Counted from the stretch's first letter, positions 44,901-55,868 are shown. The stretch: 64,000 nucleotides of DNA from Serripes groenlandicus (GCA_031761405.1 JASEVX010000328.1:120369-184368), one strand, 5' to 3'. Numbers and translations are program-made. Notes: generated from the sequence alone by a model not told the origin.

Positions 44901-47267
44901 AGCGAAATTCTCTTAAGATCAAAACCCTCTTACGATCAAAACCCTCTTAAGATCAAAACCCTCTGTCGATCAAAACCCTCTTAAGATCAAAACCCTTTTA
45001 AGATCAAAACACTCTTAAGATCAAACCCCTCTTAAGATCAAAAAACCTCTTTAGATCAAAACTCTATTTAGATCATAACCCTCTTTAGAGCAAAACCCGC
45101 TTAAGAGCAAAACCCTCTTAAGATCAAAACCCTCTGTCTATCAAAACCCTCTTAAGAGCAAAACCCTCTTAAGAGCAAAACCTTCTTAAGATCAAAACCC
45201 TCTTAAAATCAAAATCCTCTTCAGATCAAAAACCTCTTTACATCAAAACCCTCTTTAGATCAAAACCCTCTTTAGAGCAAAACCCTCTTTAGATCAAAAC
45301 CCTCATTAGAGCAAATCTCTCTTAAGATCAAAACCCTCTTAAGATCAAAACCCTCTTAAGATCAAAACCCTCTTAAGGTCAAAAACCTCTTTAGATCAAA
45401 ACTCTCTTGAGATCAAAACCATCTTTAGATCAACACTCTCTTTAGATCAAAACCCTCTTTACAGCAAAACCCTCTTTAGATCAAAACACTCTTTAGAGCG
45501 AAATTCTCTTAAGATCAAAACCCTCTTACGATCAAAACCCTCTTAAGATCAAAACCCTCTTAAGATCAAAACCACTTAAGATCAAAAACCTCATTAGATC
45601 AAAACCCTCTTGAGATCAAAATCATCTTAAGATCTAAACCCTCTTTAGATCAAAACCCTCTTTAGAGCAAAACTCTCTTTAGATCAAAACCCTCTTAAGA
45701 TCAAAACCCTCTAAAGATCAAAACCCTCTTTAGATCAAAAACCTCTTTAGATCAAAACCTCTTGAGATCAAAACCCTCTTTAGATCAAAATCCTCTTTAG
45801 ATCAAAACACTCTTTAGATCAAAACCCTCTTAAGATCAAAACCCTCTAAAGATCAAAACCCTCTTAAGATCAAAACCCTCTTAAGATCAAAACCCTCTTT
45901 AGATCAAAAACCTCTTTAGATCAAAACCGTCTTTAGATCAAAACCCTCTGTTGATCAAAACCCTCTTTAGAGCAAAACCCTCTTTAAAGCAAAACCCTCT
46001 TTAGAGCAAACCCTCTTTGGAGCAAATCCTCTTTAGAGCAAACCCTCTTTAGAGCAAAACCCTCTTCTAATAGCAAAAACCTCTTTAGATCAAAACCCTC
46101 TTTAGATCAAAACCCTCTGTAGAACAAAACCGTCTTTAGAGCAAGACCCTCTTTAGAGTAAAACGCTCTTTAGAGCAAAACTCTCTTCTAATAGCAAAAC
46201 CCTCTTCAGATCAAAACCCTCTGTAGAACAAAACCGTCTTTAGAGAAAAACCCTCTTTAGAGCAAAACCCTCTTTAGAGCAAGCTCCTCTTAAGATCAAC
46301 CCTCTTTAGAGCAACATTTCTAGAGAGCGAAACCCTCTTTAGAGCAAAACCCTCTTTAGAGCAAAACCCTCTTTAGAGCAAAACTCTCTTCTAATAGCAA
46401 AACCCTCTTCAGATCAAAACCCTCTGTAGAACAAAACCGTCTTTAGAGCAAAACCCTCTTTAGAGCAAAACCCTCTTTAGAGCAAGCCCCTCTTTTGATC
46501 AACCTTCTTTAGAGCAACCTTTCTTTAGAGCGAAACCCTCTTTAGAGCAAAACCCTCTTTAGAGCAAAACTCTCTTCTAATAGCAAAACCCTCTTCAGAT
46601 CAAAACCCTCTGAAGAATAAAACCGTCTTTAGAGCAAAACCCTCTTTAGAGCCAAACCCTCTTTAGAGCAAGCCCCTCTTTAGAGCAACCCTCTTTAGAG
46701 CAACCTTTCTTTAGAGCGAAACCCTCTTTAGAGAAAAACCCTCTTTAGAGCAAACCCTCTTTAGAGCAAGCTCCTCTTTAAAGCAAACCCTCTTTAGAGC
46801 AACCTCTCTTCAGAGCAAAACCCTCTTTAGATCAAACCGTTTTTAGAGCAAAACCCTATTTAGAGCCAAACATTCTTTAGAGCAAACTCTCTTTAGAGCA
46901 AAACCCTCTTTTTATAACAAAATCCTCTTTAGATCAAAACCCTCTGTAGAGCAAAACTCTCTTTAGAGCAAAACCGTCTGTAGAGCAAGCCCCTCTTTAG
47001 AGCAAACTCTCTTAAGAGCAAGCCCCTCTTTAGAGCAAACTCTCTTTAGAGCAAAACCTTCTTTTTACGACAAAACCCTTTTAGATCAAAACCCTTTGTA
47101 GAGCAAAACCCTCTGTAGATCAAAACCCTCTTAAGATCAAAACCCTCTTTAGATCAAAAACAGAAGTCTACTTTGGAGGTGTCGGAAAGTGTTTCTATCA
47201 AGAGAAAAAGAATAACCTATATAAAGGGAAACCTCTCTAGAACAGCTGGGCTAGAGAGGTAGCACTG
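41930..47267. mobile_element. candidate TIR element enclosing the minisatellite
   Basis: The left boundary CAGTGTAACCTCTCTTAACG and the right boundary, complement of CAGTGCTACCTCTCTAGCCC, form imperfect inverted repeats. TA follows the right end, and the left end is preceded by TAA. CAGTG-type ends with a TA target are characteristic of pogo/Tc1-mariner-like elements. If correct, the whole 5.2-kb array has grown inside a small DNA transposon. The alternative is that the array expanded from a transposon end and the second end is coincidental. Confidence 0.45.
41938..47161. repeat. 5.2-kb minisatellite, 17-bp unit, about 300 copies
   Basis: The consensus unit is CCCTCTTAAGATCAAAA, with common variants TTTAG for TTAAG and GAGC for GATC. 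Units near the right end are mostly 'ccctctttagagcaaaa', those in the middle 'ccctcttaagatcaaaa'. Longer blocks are themselves repeated. The landmark 'acccgcttaagagc' recurs at about 42311, 43379, 43975, 44501 and 45097 (spacings 1068, 596, 526 and 596), showing higher-order repeats. No protein is encoded; the 17-bp period shifts frame each unit. Confidence 0.97.
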
Positions 47268-47289
47268 TACCTATACATGTCATGCTATC

Positions 47290-48690
47290 CAGAAGATGAT
47301 TAAATGCCAGGCTGTTTTAAGAGACGGAAAAAGGAGTACCTTATACTGTTCAAAATCGTAAAATCGGTAATCGATATATTTACATAATTGTACATTCTAC
47401 GAAGAATTGAATACGTTACAATGTTTAATATACTTCTTCGTTCCGTTAGACATTTAAATATTCCTTCATACAGACAATTGTTAACGTAATGGGACGAGGA
47501 GGAATCGCATATAATATCACATTTCTCCCTTTGTATTAAAACCTTCTACTTTATTATAAGACTATAAGATTAATTGTTGCATACTCTCGTCTTGCTCTGT
47601 AAAGTGAATACTTCTCTAGAGCAACAATATAAATGTTCTAACATATTATGAAAAGTAGATAGTAATAATGGACAAAATAATTTATATATTCAAAATGAAA
47701 GTGTAAAACAGTGTGGGGAAAGAAAAATGCTCATTCTGATCAATGTCTCCTTTTCCTACATGGTTTTAGATAGTCACCTCCTAGTTGTAGTGTTCCTTTT
47801 TATCATTTGTAATCTTTTAATACCTACTGATGCTTTTTATAGATTATTTGTATGTATGCATGCATTTGTTTGTTAAGCACTTTTAAACGTATGTATTTTA
47901 TGATAAAAGTACTATATAAATGTGGTATAATAATAATAATAATAATCTCCTTCAGAGGAGACAAACTGTTTTTCCATCAAGGAAAACTGTTATACTCTTT
48001 AGAGCGACACCGCTTTGGAAAAAGTACATTTCTTTGCTTCAACAAGAAGTTGTTCTGGAAATGAAATCACTGTAACTATATAGTGTAACGTGGAATTTGG
48101 AACTATTCATGCTATTTAAACGATGGTAAACTATCTGATTGTTCAGAGACGGAAAAATGGGACTAGCTACTAGATATTGTTAAATATCTTAAAACTCGTT
48201 GATCGATACATTTTCATAATTGTATATTCTACGAAGAATTCAATATGTGACACTATTTATAATACCTCTTTGTTCCGTTAGACATTTAAATATTCCTACA
48301 TACGTAATATCACATTTCTCCTTTTATATAAACATTTTCTATTTTATTATCAAAGCACTGAAAGTGCTGCCGGCCTTGGGCCTTGGGGCTGCAGGAATGT
48401 TGGAGAAGTAGGGAAAATGTGAAAGGAAATAACAATTGCATATTATGTTTATGTATTCATTGTTAAGAAGTTGAAAGATCATATCAAAAATAGTAAATAT
48501 TATGAAACTGCAATTTGGAAACAGGAGGACCTTGTTGGCACTATATGACTCACCTGAGTGCATACACAATTAAGACATGAAGAATCAAAGGAAATTTGAC
48601 AGCAGGTTTCGGCAGAATATTTCTGCATTATTATATTGAGAAATATGTCAATGTTAAATCAACTTCCATCAAGTAGAAATAATTCTCTAA
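47290..48690. repeat. downstream module D, first copies
   Basis: Landmarks 'cgataatcgatatattta'-like, 'acgaagaattgaatacgtta', 'cttcgttccgttagacattt', 'ttgcatactctcgtcttgct' and 'ctctagagcaacaatataaa' occur at 47330-47725 and partly again at 48140-48360. The same series recurs at 52690-52805, 56340-56900, 57480-58165 and 58560-59260. No conserved reading frame is present. A family A-type inner motif ('gctcattctgatcaatgtct') lies near 47728. The rest to 48690 shows no gene. Confidence 0.7.
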
Positions 48691-50210
48691 ACCATGTACT
48701 AGACTGAGAGAAAGTGTTTGGTCAATGCAAAACTCATCAAGACAATTATTCTGACAAAGATTCAAAATGCAACCTCCAGAGTATTAACAAGATGTTCTTT
48801 CAATTTGTCCTAGTGACCTTGTTTTTAACCCGGCATGATCCATATTCGAACTTGGCCTAGATGTCTTTAAAATAAACATTCTCACCAAATTTTAAGAAAA
48901 CGTGGCTTCGATTTTCCTTCAATTTGGCCTAGTGACCTTGTTTTTTAACAAACATGACCAATATTCAACCTTGGCCTACATATTATCAAGAGAAACATTC
49001 TGAAACAGTTTCAACATGCTCAAATTAAAAATGCAGCATCCAGTGTGCTAATAATATTACCCTTCAGTTTGGCATAGTGACCTTGTTTATGACCCAATAT
49101 GACCACTACAGTGAACTCGACAGTTCCGAGTCATCGACAATTCCAGGTCACATTTGGAAAAAAATATTTAGTTTTCGAGAATGATACAGTATTTTGATAA
49201 TTTGATTATCAAGTCATATTTCGCATTAGCTTGGTTAGTTTCACGTCGATTTCGGACGTTGTCATTTTAAGAACGGATGTTGTAATCTCGAAACGCTTGA
49301 TTGCATCGATTTCCGCGAAAGCAAAGTTTCAATACTTTTGTTTACCTGTCACAGCGAATATTGCTGATTGTAGCCATATTTTTTAGTAATACAGGTATGT
49401 TTTACACATAAATCTGTAGGTTATTTACCAATGGACAAGATTTATAATATTGATTGATTTGTAAAAGTTGTTTATGCCGAACTAGCAGTTAATTTGACCT
49501 AGTTCCCATACGACACTTTCGGGTCAGCCAAAGGTAATTTCTCAAAATTATCAATTTATTAATTAAACTATGTTGTTAACTTTTAAAGAATAATTTAATT
49601 CTTATGGTGATAAATCAATGTTAAAAATGTGTTAATAAAATTTAAACTTTTTGTCAAATATGATTTATGAATTGGTTGAAATGCCAAGTTGGCCCCATCA
49701 CTGTTTTGTTTTTTATGCAATAGGTAATTGCAAGTGATATATTTTAGTTCTTTGAATTATATCATGCTGGGGAGGAAGCATTTGTTGAATATTTTGAGAA
49801 GTTTTGTTTCTCTAAACTTTCCTTTCAAAGAGACAATATTCGATAATTTGCTTACTGATCCGGCGCTGTCGAGTTCACTGTAGTCTATCTTGACATAAAT
49901 ATAATTCAGACACAATTTCAAGCTGCTGAAGCAAGAAATACGACCTCTACAGTGTTAACAAGATTTACCTTCAATTTGGACTAGTGACCTAATTTTTGAC
50001 CCGGCATGACCCATATTCGAACCCGGCCTAGATATCATTAAGATCAAAATTCTGACCTGCTGAAACAGAAAATGCGGCTTGTACAGTGTTAACGAGATTT
50101 TCGTTCAAGTTGGTCTAGTGACCAAGTTTTTTAACAAACAGGACCAATATTCGAACTTGGCTTACATATTATCAAGACAAACATTCTGATACAGTTTAAA
50201 CATACTTACG
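48690..50210. repeat. interspersed repeat copy, split by a TA-flanked MITE
   Basis: Sub-units with 'cctagtgaccttgtttttaa' and 'catattcgaacttggcctag' run on either side of the insert at 49109-49880. They match the repeats at 9470 and 12690. No ORF is present. Confidence 0.8.
49109..49880. mobile_element. 772-bp MITE with pogo-like ends and TA duplication
   Basis: CAGTGAACTCGACAG at the left and CTGTCGAGTTCACTG at the right are perfect 15-bp inverted repeats, flanked on both sides by TA (49107-49108 and 49881-49882). The repeat 'gacccaatatgaccac...' around it is interrupted exactly there. No transposase frame is present, so it is non-autonomous. Confidence 0.88.
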
Positions 50211-50214
50211 AGAA

Positions 50215-50870
50215 TGCCGTTGATACACCCACAGCGCTTTTTGGCATCCGCACAGCGCGATCGGGTCGCCCGGTCGAGGGAGAGGTTATTGTTTGTACGC
50301 TACCGCTACAACTTAATTCTTGGTGCATTGGTGGCTGAAGAGGAGAGGCATGGTCTCATTCACCTCACTGCCATTTTCCCTCTCTTGTGAGTTCTGCACT
50401 CTCCTTCTCCTTCGGTCCTCCCATCTGTTCTACGGCATCGTGTAGTACTGTTACTCTGACATGTGTTTACTTGTTACCGTCTGTGAAGAGCGCGACTGGA
50501 TGATCTGATGAATGATGCGATGAGCCGGCTTTTATAACCCGCGAGCCACAGTTAGTGGTCGGCCAGACGTCGGCCTGTCCCCGGTCAATGTCTGCCCGAT
50601 CTCCGGCCGGGCTCTGAGCGGCGTCTAGATTGTCTGTGTAGTCCAACATTTGGCCCGGCGCTCGCCCGATATGTGTGATGCCCGGCCAGACATTGGCCAG
50701 GTATCAGACGATTATTGTGCGATCATTTTGCGATGAGGTTTTAAGTCCGATTTAAAAGTTGCTCGATGCACGCGAAGGGTTCCGGCCGAAAATGCTTAGA
50801 AATTCGCTGCAAACTATTCGCAAATCTATCGCAAGGTAGTTGTGACTGGGGTTTAAGTGATACTAGGTGG
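50215..50870. other. GC-rich island of unknown nature
   Basis: The base composition is clearly richer in G+C than the surroundings, with repeated 'cggcc', 'cccggcc' and 'cgatc' motifs (50250-50290 and 50540-50720). Many short direct and inverted motifs suggest a terminal region of an unidentified DNA transposon rather than a gene. The minus-strand frame at 50467-50649 has no recognisable domain. Confidence 0.45.
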
Positions 50871-50959
50871 GCTACATTTTTAATGGATAAATATGCTTTC
50901 GAAAACAATATAAATATGCAGCAGAAGACTTTTGAAAACATAAAGGTTGATATCCATAT

Positions 50960-51514
50960 CTCTATGTGCAGACATAAGGCACATTCCAGTAAACATTTTC
51001 TTCGCCATTGATGATCTTCAGTCGGACTTCACGAGGCCAATAGTTGAAATTCTTGCTTCGAACTCGCAACTTGTCACCAAAAATGTGATCGCTTTCCAAC
51101 GAATTGTGTGGGCATTCGGATCGTATTCCTTAATCAAGTAGTCAATTATTGACTGGTCGGTAAGATAAGTGTGATACACCACACCATTTATTCCACCAGC
51201 ACTCGATTTACACCTGGAGTGTATCGTCCGATAGCAGGTATTCCCTGATAAAGTTTACCGACTCGTCGTTAAGTGCTAAATTGGCGGGAACAGTAAGAAT
51301 GTCGTAGTAGGCCGCTGGTGAAGTGAGTTAAATCGTTTAAGAAATTATTTGAGCACATGATTCAAGAATGGGATAGTTATAACAGGCTTATACTATTCCT
51401 CCGTGAGTATCATCGGGGTTGTTGCTACGGCGTTTCTGTCGTCTACTTAAACCGGTATAGGAAGTTCTATGCCGACGGATTCAGCAAAGGCCTGCTGTTT
51501 CAGTTCTGGTGACA
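50960..51514 (-). pseudogene. decayed coding sequence of unknown family
   Basis: Reading the minus strand from about 51510 gives MSPELKQQAFAESVGIELP, then VDDRNAVATTPMILTEE and YKPVITIPFLNHVLK, separated by three stops in one frame. A shift leads to LTSPAAYYDILTVPANLALN through EYLLSDDTLQV, another to GGINGVVYHTYLTDQ and IIDYLIKEYDPNAHTIRWKA, and another to FNYWPREVRLKIINGEENVYW. The sustained protein-like composition through shifting frames suggests one gene of 170 or more residues broken by at least three stops and three shifts. I cannot name the family. It may belong to a mobile element, since GC-rich repeat sequence lies next to it. Confidence 0.4.
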
Positions 51515-51633
51515 TGACCAGGACTGGAAACGAACTCGAGATTAATAAGCGTATTAATTTTCTAAAATTTATATATATTAAAAAATTAAATTAAATCAAT
51601 TGCATCGCCATCGCCATGTGAGCCTACAGGCCC

Positions 51634-51762
51634 AGCTGTAAATCCGCCACTGCATTTGTAACGCGACTTCTTTGTTTACCATTGATATATCGTCGCACGG
51701 GCCCTTTGGATCTCCCGGTAAATCCGCCACTGCATTTGTCACGCGCCTTCTTTGTTAACAAT
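51634..51762. repeat. short duplication, 84-bp spacing
   Basis: 'taaatccgccactgcatttg' followed by 'acgcg.cttctttgtt.ac' occurs at 51639 and again at 51720, with unrelated sequence between them. Confidence 0.8.
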
Positions 51763-52047
51763 TTATGTTTCCATAAGCTTTCAAATTTGAGCTCTCGGCG
51801 CATTAATTTCTCAGCATTTGTTAAACTGATATTGGAGAACTCACGCCTTAAGTTTTTCACTGATGTTTTAACAACATTATAATTATCTTTTTTGGGTGAT
51901 CTTAACGTTTTAAATGCAGTTTTATTGTTTCCATGATGAACTATTTTTCTGGCGCAATCTCACCCTCAAATGCGTTATAGGATGATAACAGCAATTGGCA
52001 GGCTGCCAACTCGGAAAAATGGTATTACTCCTATGACCATGGGCTAA

Positions 52048-52691
52048 AGTACGGTGGCACAGAGGTGACATGTGTATGTTTTATTTATCTCATGCGCACT
52101 ACATAGTAAGTCGTGCGCACGAGTTACTAAGTCGTGCGCACGAGATACTAAGTCGTGCGCACGAGATACTTAAGTCGTGCGCACGAGATACTATGTCGTG
52201 CGCACGACATAATTAGCCAATCAGAATACACTTTACATACATGAATATTGTTTGAGAATGGCTGATAGCGGAAATACGGTGGCGCAAAACAGTTTCCTAC
52301 ATTGTAATCATCAAATCAATAACACAACTCTGTGATGGCTTAGGTCAGCCATTTTCAAACAGTATTCATGTATGTTAAGTGTAATCTGATTGGCTAACTA
52401 TGTCGTGCACACGACTTAATTATCTCGTGCGCACGACTTAATAACTCGTGCGCACGACATGGTATATCGTGCGCACGACTTAGTAACTCGTGCGCACGAC
52501 TTAATTATCTCGTGCGCACGACTTAGTATCTCGTGCGCACGACTTAGTAACTCGTGCGCACGACTTAATTATCTCGTGCGCACGACTTAATTATCTCATG
52601 CGCACGACATAGTATATCGTGCGCACAAATTAGTATGTCGTGCGCACGAGATAAATAAAATATACACATGTCACCTCTGTGCCACCGTACT
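52048..52691. mobile_element. 644-bp giant inverted repeat filled with 12-bp palindromes
   Basis: The termini AGTACGGTGGCACAGAGGTG and complement extend as inverted repeats for over 40 bp (through 'acatgtgtat.ttttatttat'). Inside, the perfect palindrome TCGTGCGCACGA or close variants occurs about five times in the left arm and about eleven in the right, spaced by 5-7 AT-rich bases such as 'gatacta' or 'cttaatta'. A second pair of inverted arms ('gccaatcagaatacacttta' / 'taagtgtaatctgattggc' and the 'catacatgaatattgtttga' pair) flanks a unique centre at about 52262-52340. There is no ORF. It is a non-autonomous TIR element of unassigned superfamily. Confidence 0.9.
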
Positions 52692-53689
52692 AAAACCCCA
52701 GGACAATAAAACCATAAGTTTAATTGTTGCATACTATCGTCTTGCTCTGTAGAGTAAAAATTTCTCCAGTGTAATAATATAAATATTCCACCATCTTATG
52801 AACAGTTCTGTAGCGAAGGATTTTTCTATATATATTTGCATAGCTGTTTCCAAAGCCGTCTGCTGCGGTTATTGTTGTATGTTGGAAATGACTAACAGTT
52901 AGCTTATCACTTTCTACAGACAGAAGTTAGAACTCACACCAACCGGACAACTACTGTGTTTAGTAAATAGGAACTCAACCCCGGTTTAGTAATTCAATAA
53001 GCTTAAGATTAATTCGTGTATATAAACAATGAAATGTCGTCAGCCAGGAAGGCATTCAGGGTCTTCGTCATATACCTTAATCTCGCTATGCGCGACTTGA
53101 AAATATATAAACTCATACAGTAAATCACAACTTTGAACAGGGAACAATATTGATCAAGATCAGCCTGCACTTCGTACAATGAGATGTTTGTCTCCATTGT
53201 TAACGATACTCATTTATCTACATGTAGCAAAATGTGCTTCATTAAATTCACAAGAACTTAGTATATTAAACCTCTTCCGACTGCTAATGCATTTTGACGC
53301 ACCTGCAGGAGACGACTTTGGCCACAATGTGTTCAACTCTATTCAATAATTAAACATTAATTAATAAAATTATTCCCTAATTTTGCCTAGATAGTTTCAA
53401 AGTCGTTCGTTGCAGTTTTGTAGTAAGTCGGTAAAGGTAAAAATCAATAGTAATGATACTAGAAGCATTTATCAGCGGGTTAAGGGTAAAATAAAAATAT
53501 AAACGTTTTATGTGACGTTGAGTGGCTGTTTTATTCTTACAACAGCCATAAGTTAAATGTAATTGTACTGCAGCAAACGGCTGCCGATCAACCAATCAAA
53601 GTGCAAGGTTTTTAACTTCCGGTATGAAATGTGACAATCCTTGAGCTACCAAACGAATATAACATCCTGGTAAAACACACAGTTTCAAC

Positions 53690-54196
53690 ATGGCTTTCTT
53701 TAATAGGACGGAAATTGGTCTCAAAGACACCAGTACAGCAGCTAATGTTCCGAATGATCCTAGAGCGAAGTTGATGTATTACTTAAATTGTGTGTGCACT
53801 GTTTTAAAGTTGGATGATGACGCAGGGATAAATCGATTGAGGAGATACCAGAATTATTACACATTGGACAACTCGGACACGAACCTTTTGATTCATCTGG
53901 CTGTACTTCTCTCACCGAAAGAGCTTCTCAACAAATGCTTCTTCCAAGACGACGCTCTATGTGGAAACATGGCGAACAAGTTCTTCGACTTGGAGACGGT
54001 CAGGAACAACTTGTTGGTGGCCGGGAACATAGCGATCGGCGGCCGGAACCGACAAGTGACGAAGATCATGACATTTACGATGTCCTGGTTTAGGAATAAC
54101 TGGGAAATTCCATTGACAACTTTGATGGCGCAACAGCAGAGAATGAGGGAAGAGGCGATGAGGAGACAGAATACTGCTGCGTGTGTCATTCTGTAA
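53690..54196 (+). CDS. unrecognised 168-residue intronless protein, copy B
   Basis: The intact frame ATG...TAA has the same length as copy A. Reading both by eye, I count 18 nucleotide differences in 507, about 4 of them synonymous, giving 12 residue changes clustered at residues 90-103 and in the last 14. Codons 24-88 are identical at DNA level. Upstream, 'gagctaccaaac' is joined directly to 'gaatataacatcc', removing the 46 bases that hold TATAAAAG in copy A; the CCAAT motif (53592-53596) is kept. AATAAA occurs about 75 bases after the stop and may serve as a polyadenylation signal. No known domain is seen. Copy B may be expressed differently or not at all. Confidence 0.78.
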   Translation: MAFFNRTEIGLKDTSTAANVPNDPRAKLMYYLNCVCTVLKLDDDAGINRLRRYQNYYTLDNSDTNLLIHLAVLLSPKELLNKCFFQDDALCGNMANKFFDLETVRNNLLVAGNIAIGGRNRQVTKIMTFTMSWFRNNWEIPLTTLMAQQQRMREEAMRRQNTAACVIL

Positions 54197-54247
54197 ACAG
54201 TGGAACAATTAGCTGGACATACACAGGACTTTTTTCTTTAGTTATTG

Positions 54248-54384
54248 TTAACTCTTCCAGCGCCGAATTTAATAAAGTAGACTATTCCGTGTTTAAGATC
54301 GGGCAAATCCATTGTTCATGTAATAAGAGTTCGGGAATATTTTGATAAACCTCAATTTTGCCATTGACACTGAAAGAGTTGTTA
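54248..54384. mobile_element. MITE family B with internal deletion
   Basis: It begins TTAACTCTTCCAGCGCCGAA and ends 'cattgacactgaaagagtt', missing the central palindrome present in other copies. It sits just after gene copy B, as the decayed copy at 38930 does after copy A. Confidence 0.7.
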
Positions 54385-54551
54385 ATTATTGTTATACAAA
54401 ATACCAGTGCAATTGGCCAATCAGCTGGACATAGGCTATTTAAATAGAATATGTTATAGTATTCATATAAATAACCAGTATAATTGACTTTGAACTACTT
54501 AAATAACATAGATCGTTTTAACCACTGATACTAGAACCACGGAAATGTCAG

Positions 54552-54650
54552 GGGCGTAGCTCCCTTTAGGCACTGTAGGCACGTACCTACACATTTGTTC
54601 TAAACATGCCCTAAAATTCAGCTGCGGCGATACACATCTGAATGTATCAG
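54552..54650. mobile_element. hAT-like element end
   Basis: 'caggggcgtagctcccttta' followed by 'ggcactgtaggcacgtacct' is a CAGGGGCGTAG-type terminal repeat common in hAT elements. A second copy of the same end is at 59579-59680. Only one end is seen in each case. Confidence 0.6.
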
Positions 54651-54755
54651 TCAAATATGTAAATATATTTGTTTTTGATTGTGTTTGTTTCTAAGGGTAT
54701 ATTCAGATTGGCCTGACACAGTAAACGTAACTATTATAAGTATTCATTTGTTTCT

Positions 54756-54985
54756 CTAACCCTTTCCCTCATACAACAATTCTGCAGCAGACGACTTTGA
54801 ACATATTTTGTCAGAAAATAGAAAATCTCTATACTTAACTGAATGACATATGACTAAAAGTTGAAAACATTGTGGCAAAAGGAGAAATTGCTCGTTTTGA
54901 GCAGTTTCCTCTTTTGTCACTATGTTTTCAAAAAGCCGTCTGCTGCAGAGGCGTCCGAAAGCGTCTATATGAGGGAAAGGGTTAA
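54756..54985. mobile_element. MITE family A, reverse orientation
   Basis: CTAACCCTTTCCCTCATACA to 'atatgagggaaagggttaa', with central hairpin 'gaaattgctcgttttgagca'. The left TTAA has become CTAA. Confidence 0.86.
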
Positions 54986-55180
54986 TTAAGAGGTAATTGA
55001 TTATTGTTTATTGGTTGAGTAATTTGGTTATTAGTTTAAATAGTTATCTGAACGATATGTTTGAAGATGATAACTTTTACAACATACTCTCATAGTTGTG
55101 TTAGTAATCACCTCTGTTAAGCAACCAACGTTTATTAAGCAGCCACTTGTAGTTTAACTAAAACAACATGTTCCTCTTTA

Positions 55181-55630
55181 ATATCCCCTCGGCTAACGAA
55201 GTTTGCGAGGGGATATAGTAACGGGGCTGTCCGTTTGTTTGTTCGTTCGTTCGTTCGTTCGTCCGCGCGTCCGTCCGTAACAACATTGTGACCATTCTAC
55301 ACTAAACATCCTTCCACCGATCTTAATTAAACTTGGTATACAGTTCGCATATGGCAAGGTCTAGAAGCTTGTTTATTTTCAAGGTCATATGTTAAAGGTC
55401 AAGGTCAAAATACGACTTTGACTATTTTCCCATATCAACAACCTTGTGACCACTCTACACTGAACATCCTTTGATCAATCTTAATTAAACTTGGTATACA
55501 GTTAGTATATGGCAAGGTCTAGAAGCCTTTTTATTTCCAAGGTCATACGTTAAAGGTCAATGTCAACATTGGACTTTGAATATTCCGCTTTAAATACCGA
55601 AGGGATGCATCCGCTTTGCGGTGCCCTTGT
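55181..55630. mobile_element. 'cccctcggctaacgaag' repeat with internal duplication
   Basis: The same ends as the copy at 39545, but the central block ('tgtgaccattctacactaaa' to 'ttaaaggtcaaggtc') is present twice in tandem with a unit of about 157 bp. The insertion point relative to module sequence differs from that in module 2, so the two insertions are independent. Confidence 0.78.
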
Positions 55631-55868
55631 TTGATTTGTATTCAGCAGCCAACTGTTACCAGCAGTCAAACGTCGACTCTCACCTGGGTGGCTGTAGTCA
55701 AAACAAAAGATTTTCATAAAGCAGAAGCGTTCTCTTCTCTTTTTTACCAAAATATGTTTTCTTCTTTGTTTTATCGTTTATGACGTTTCCGTAATTTTAT
55801 TTCGGAGACAAATTATTTGGCTGATCGTGAAGATATAACATCCGGCAATGGATCACTTTTTGGAAACG

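Noticed and set aside
42085..47160. CRISPR-like array
   Set aside because: Direct repeats without unique spacers, in a eukaryotic genome; it is a minisatellite.
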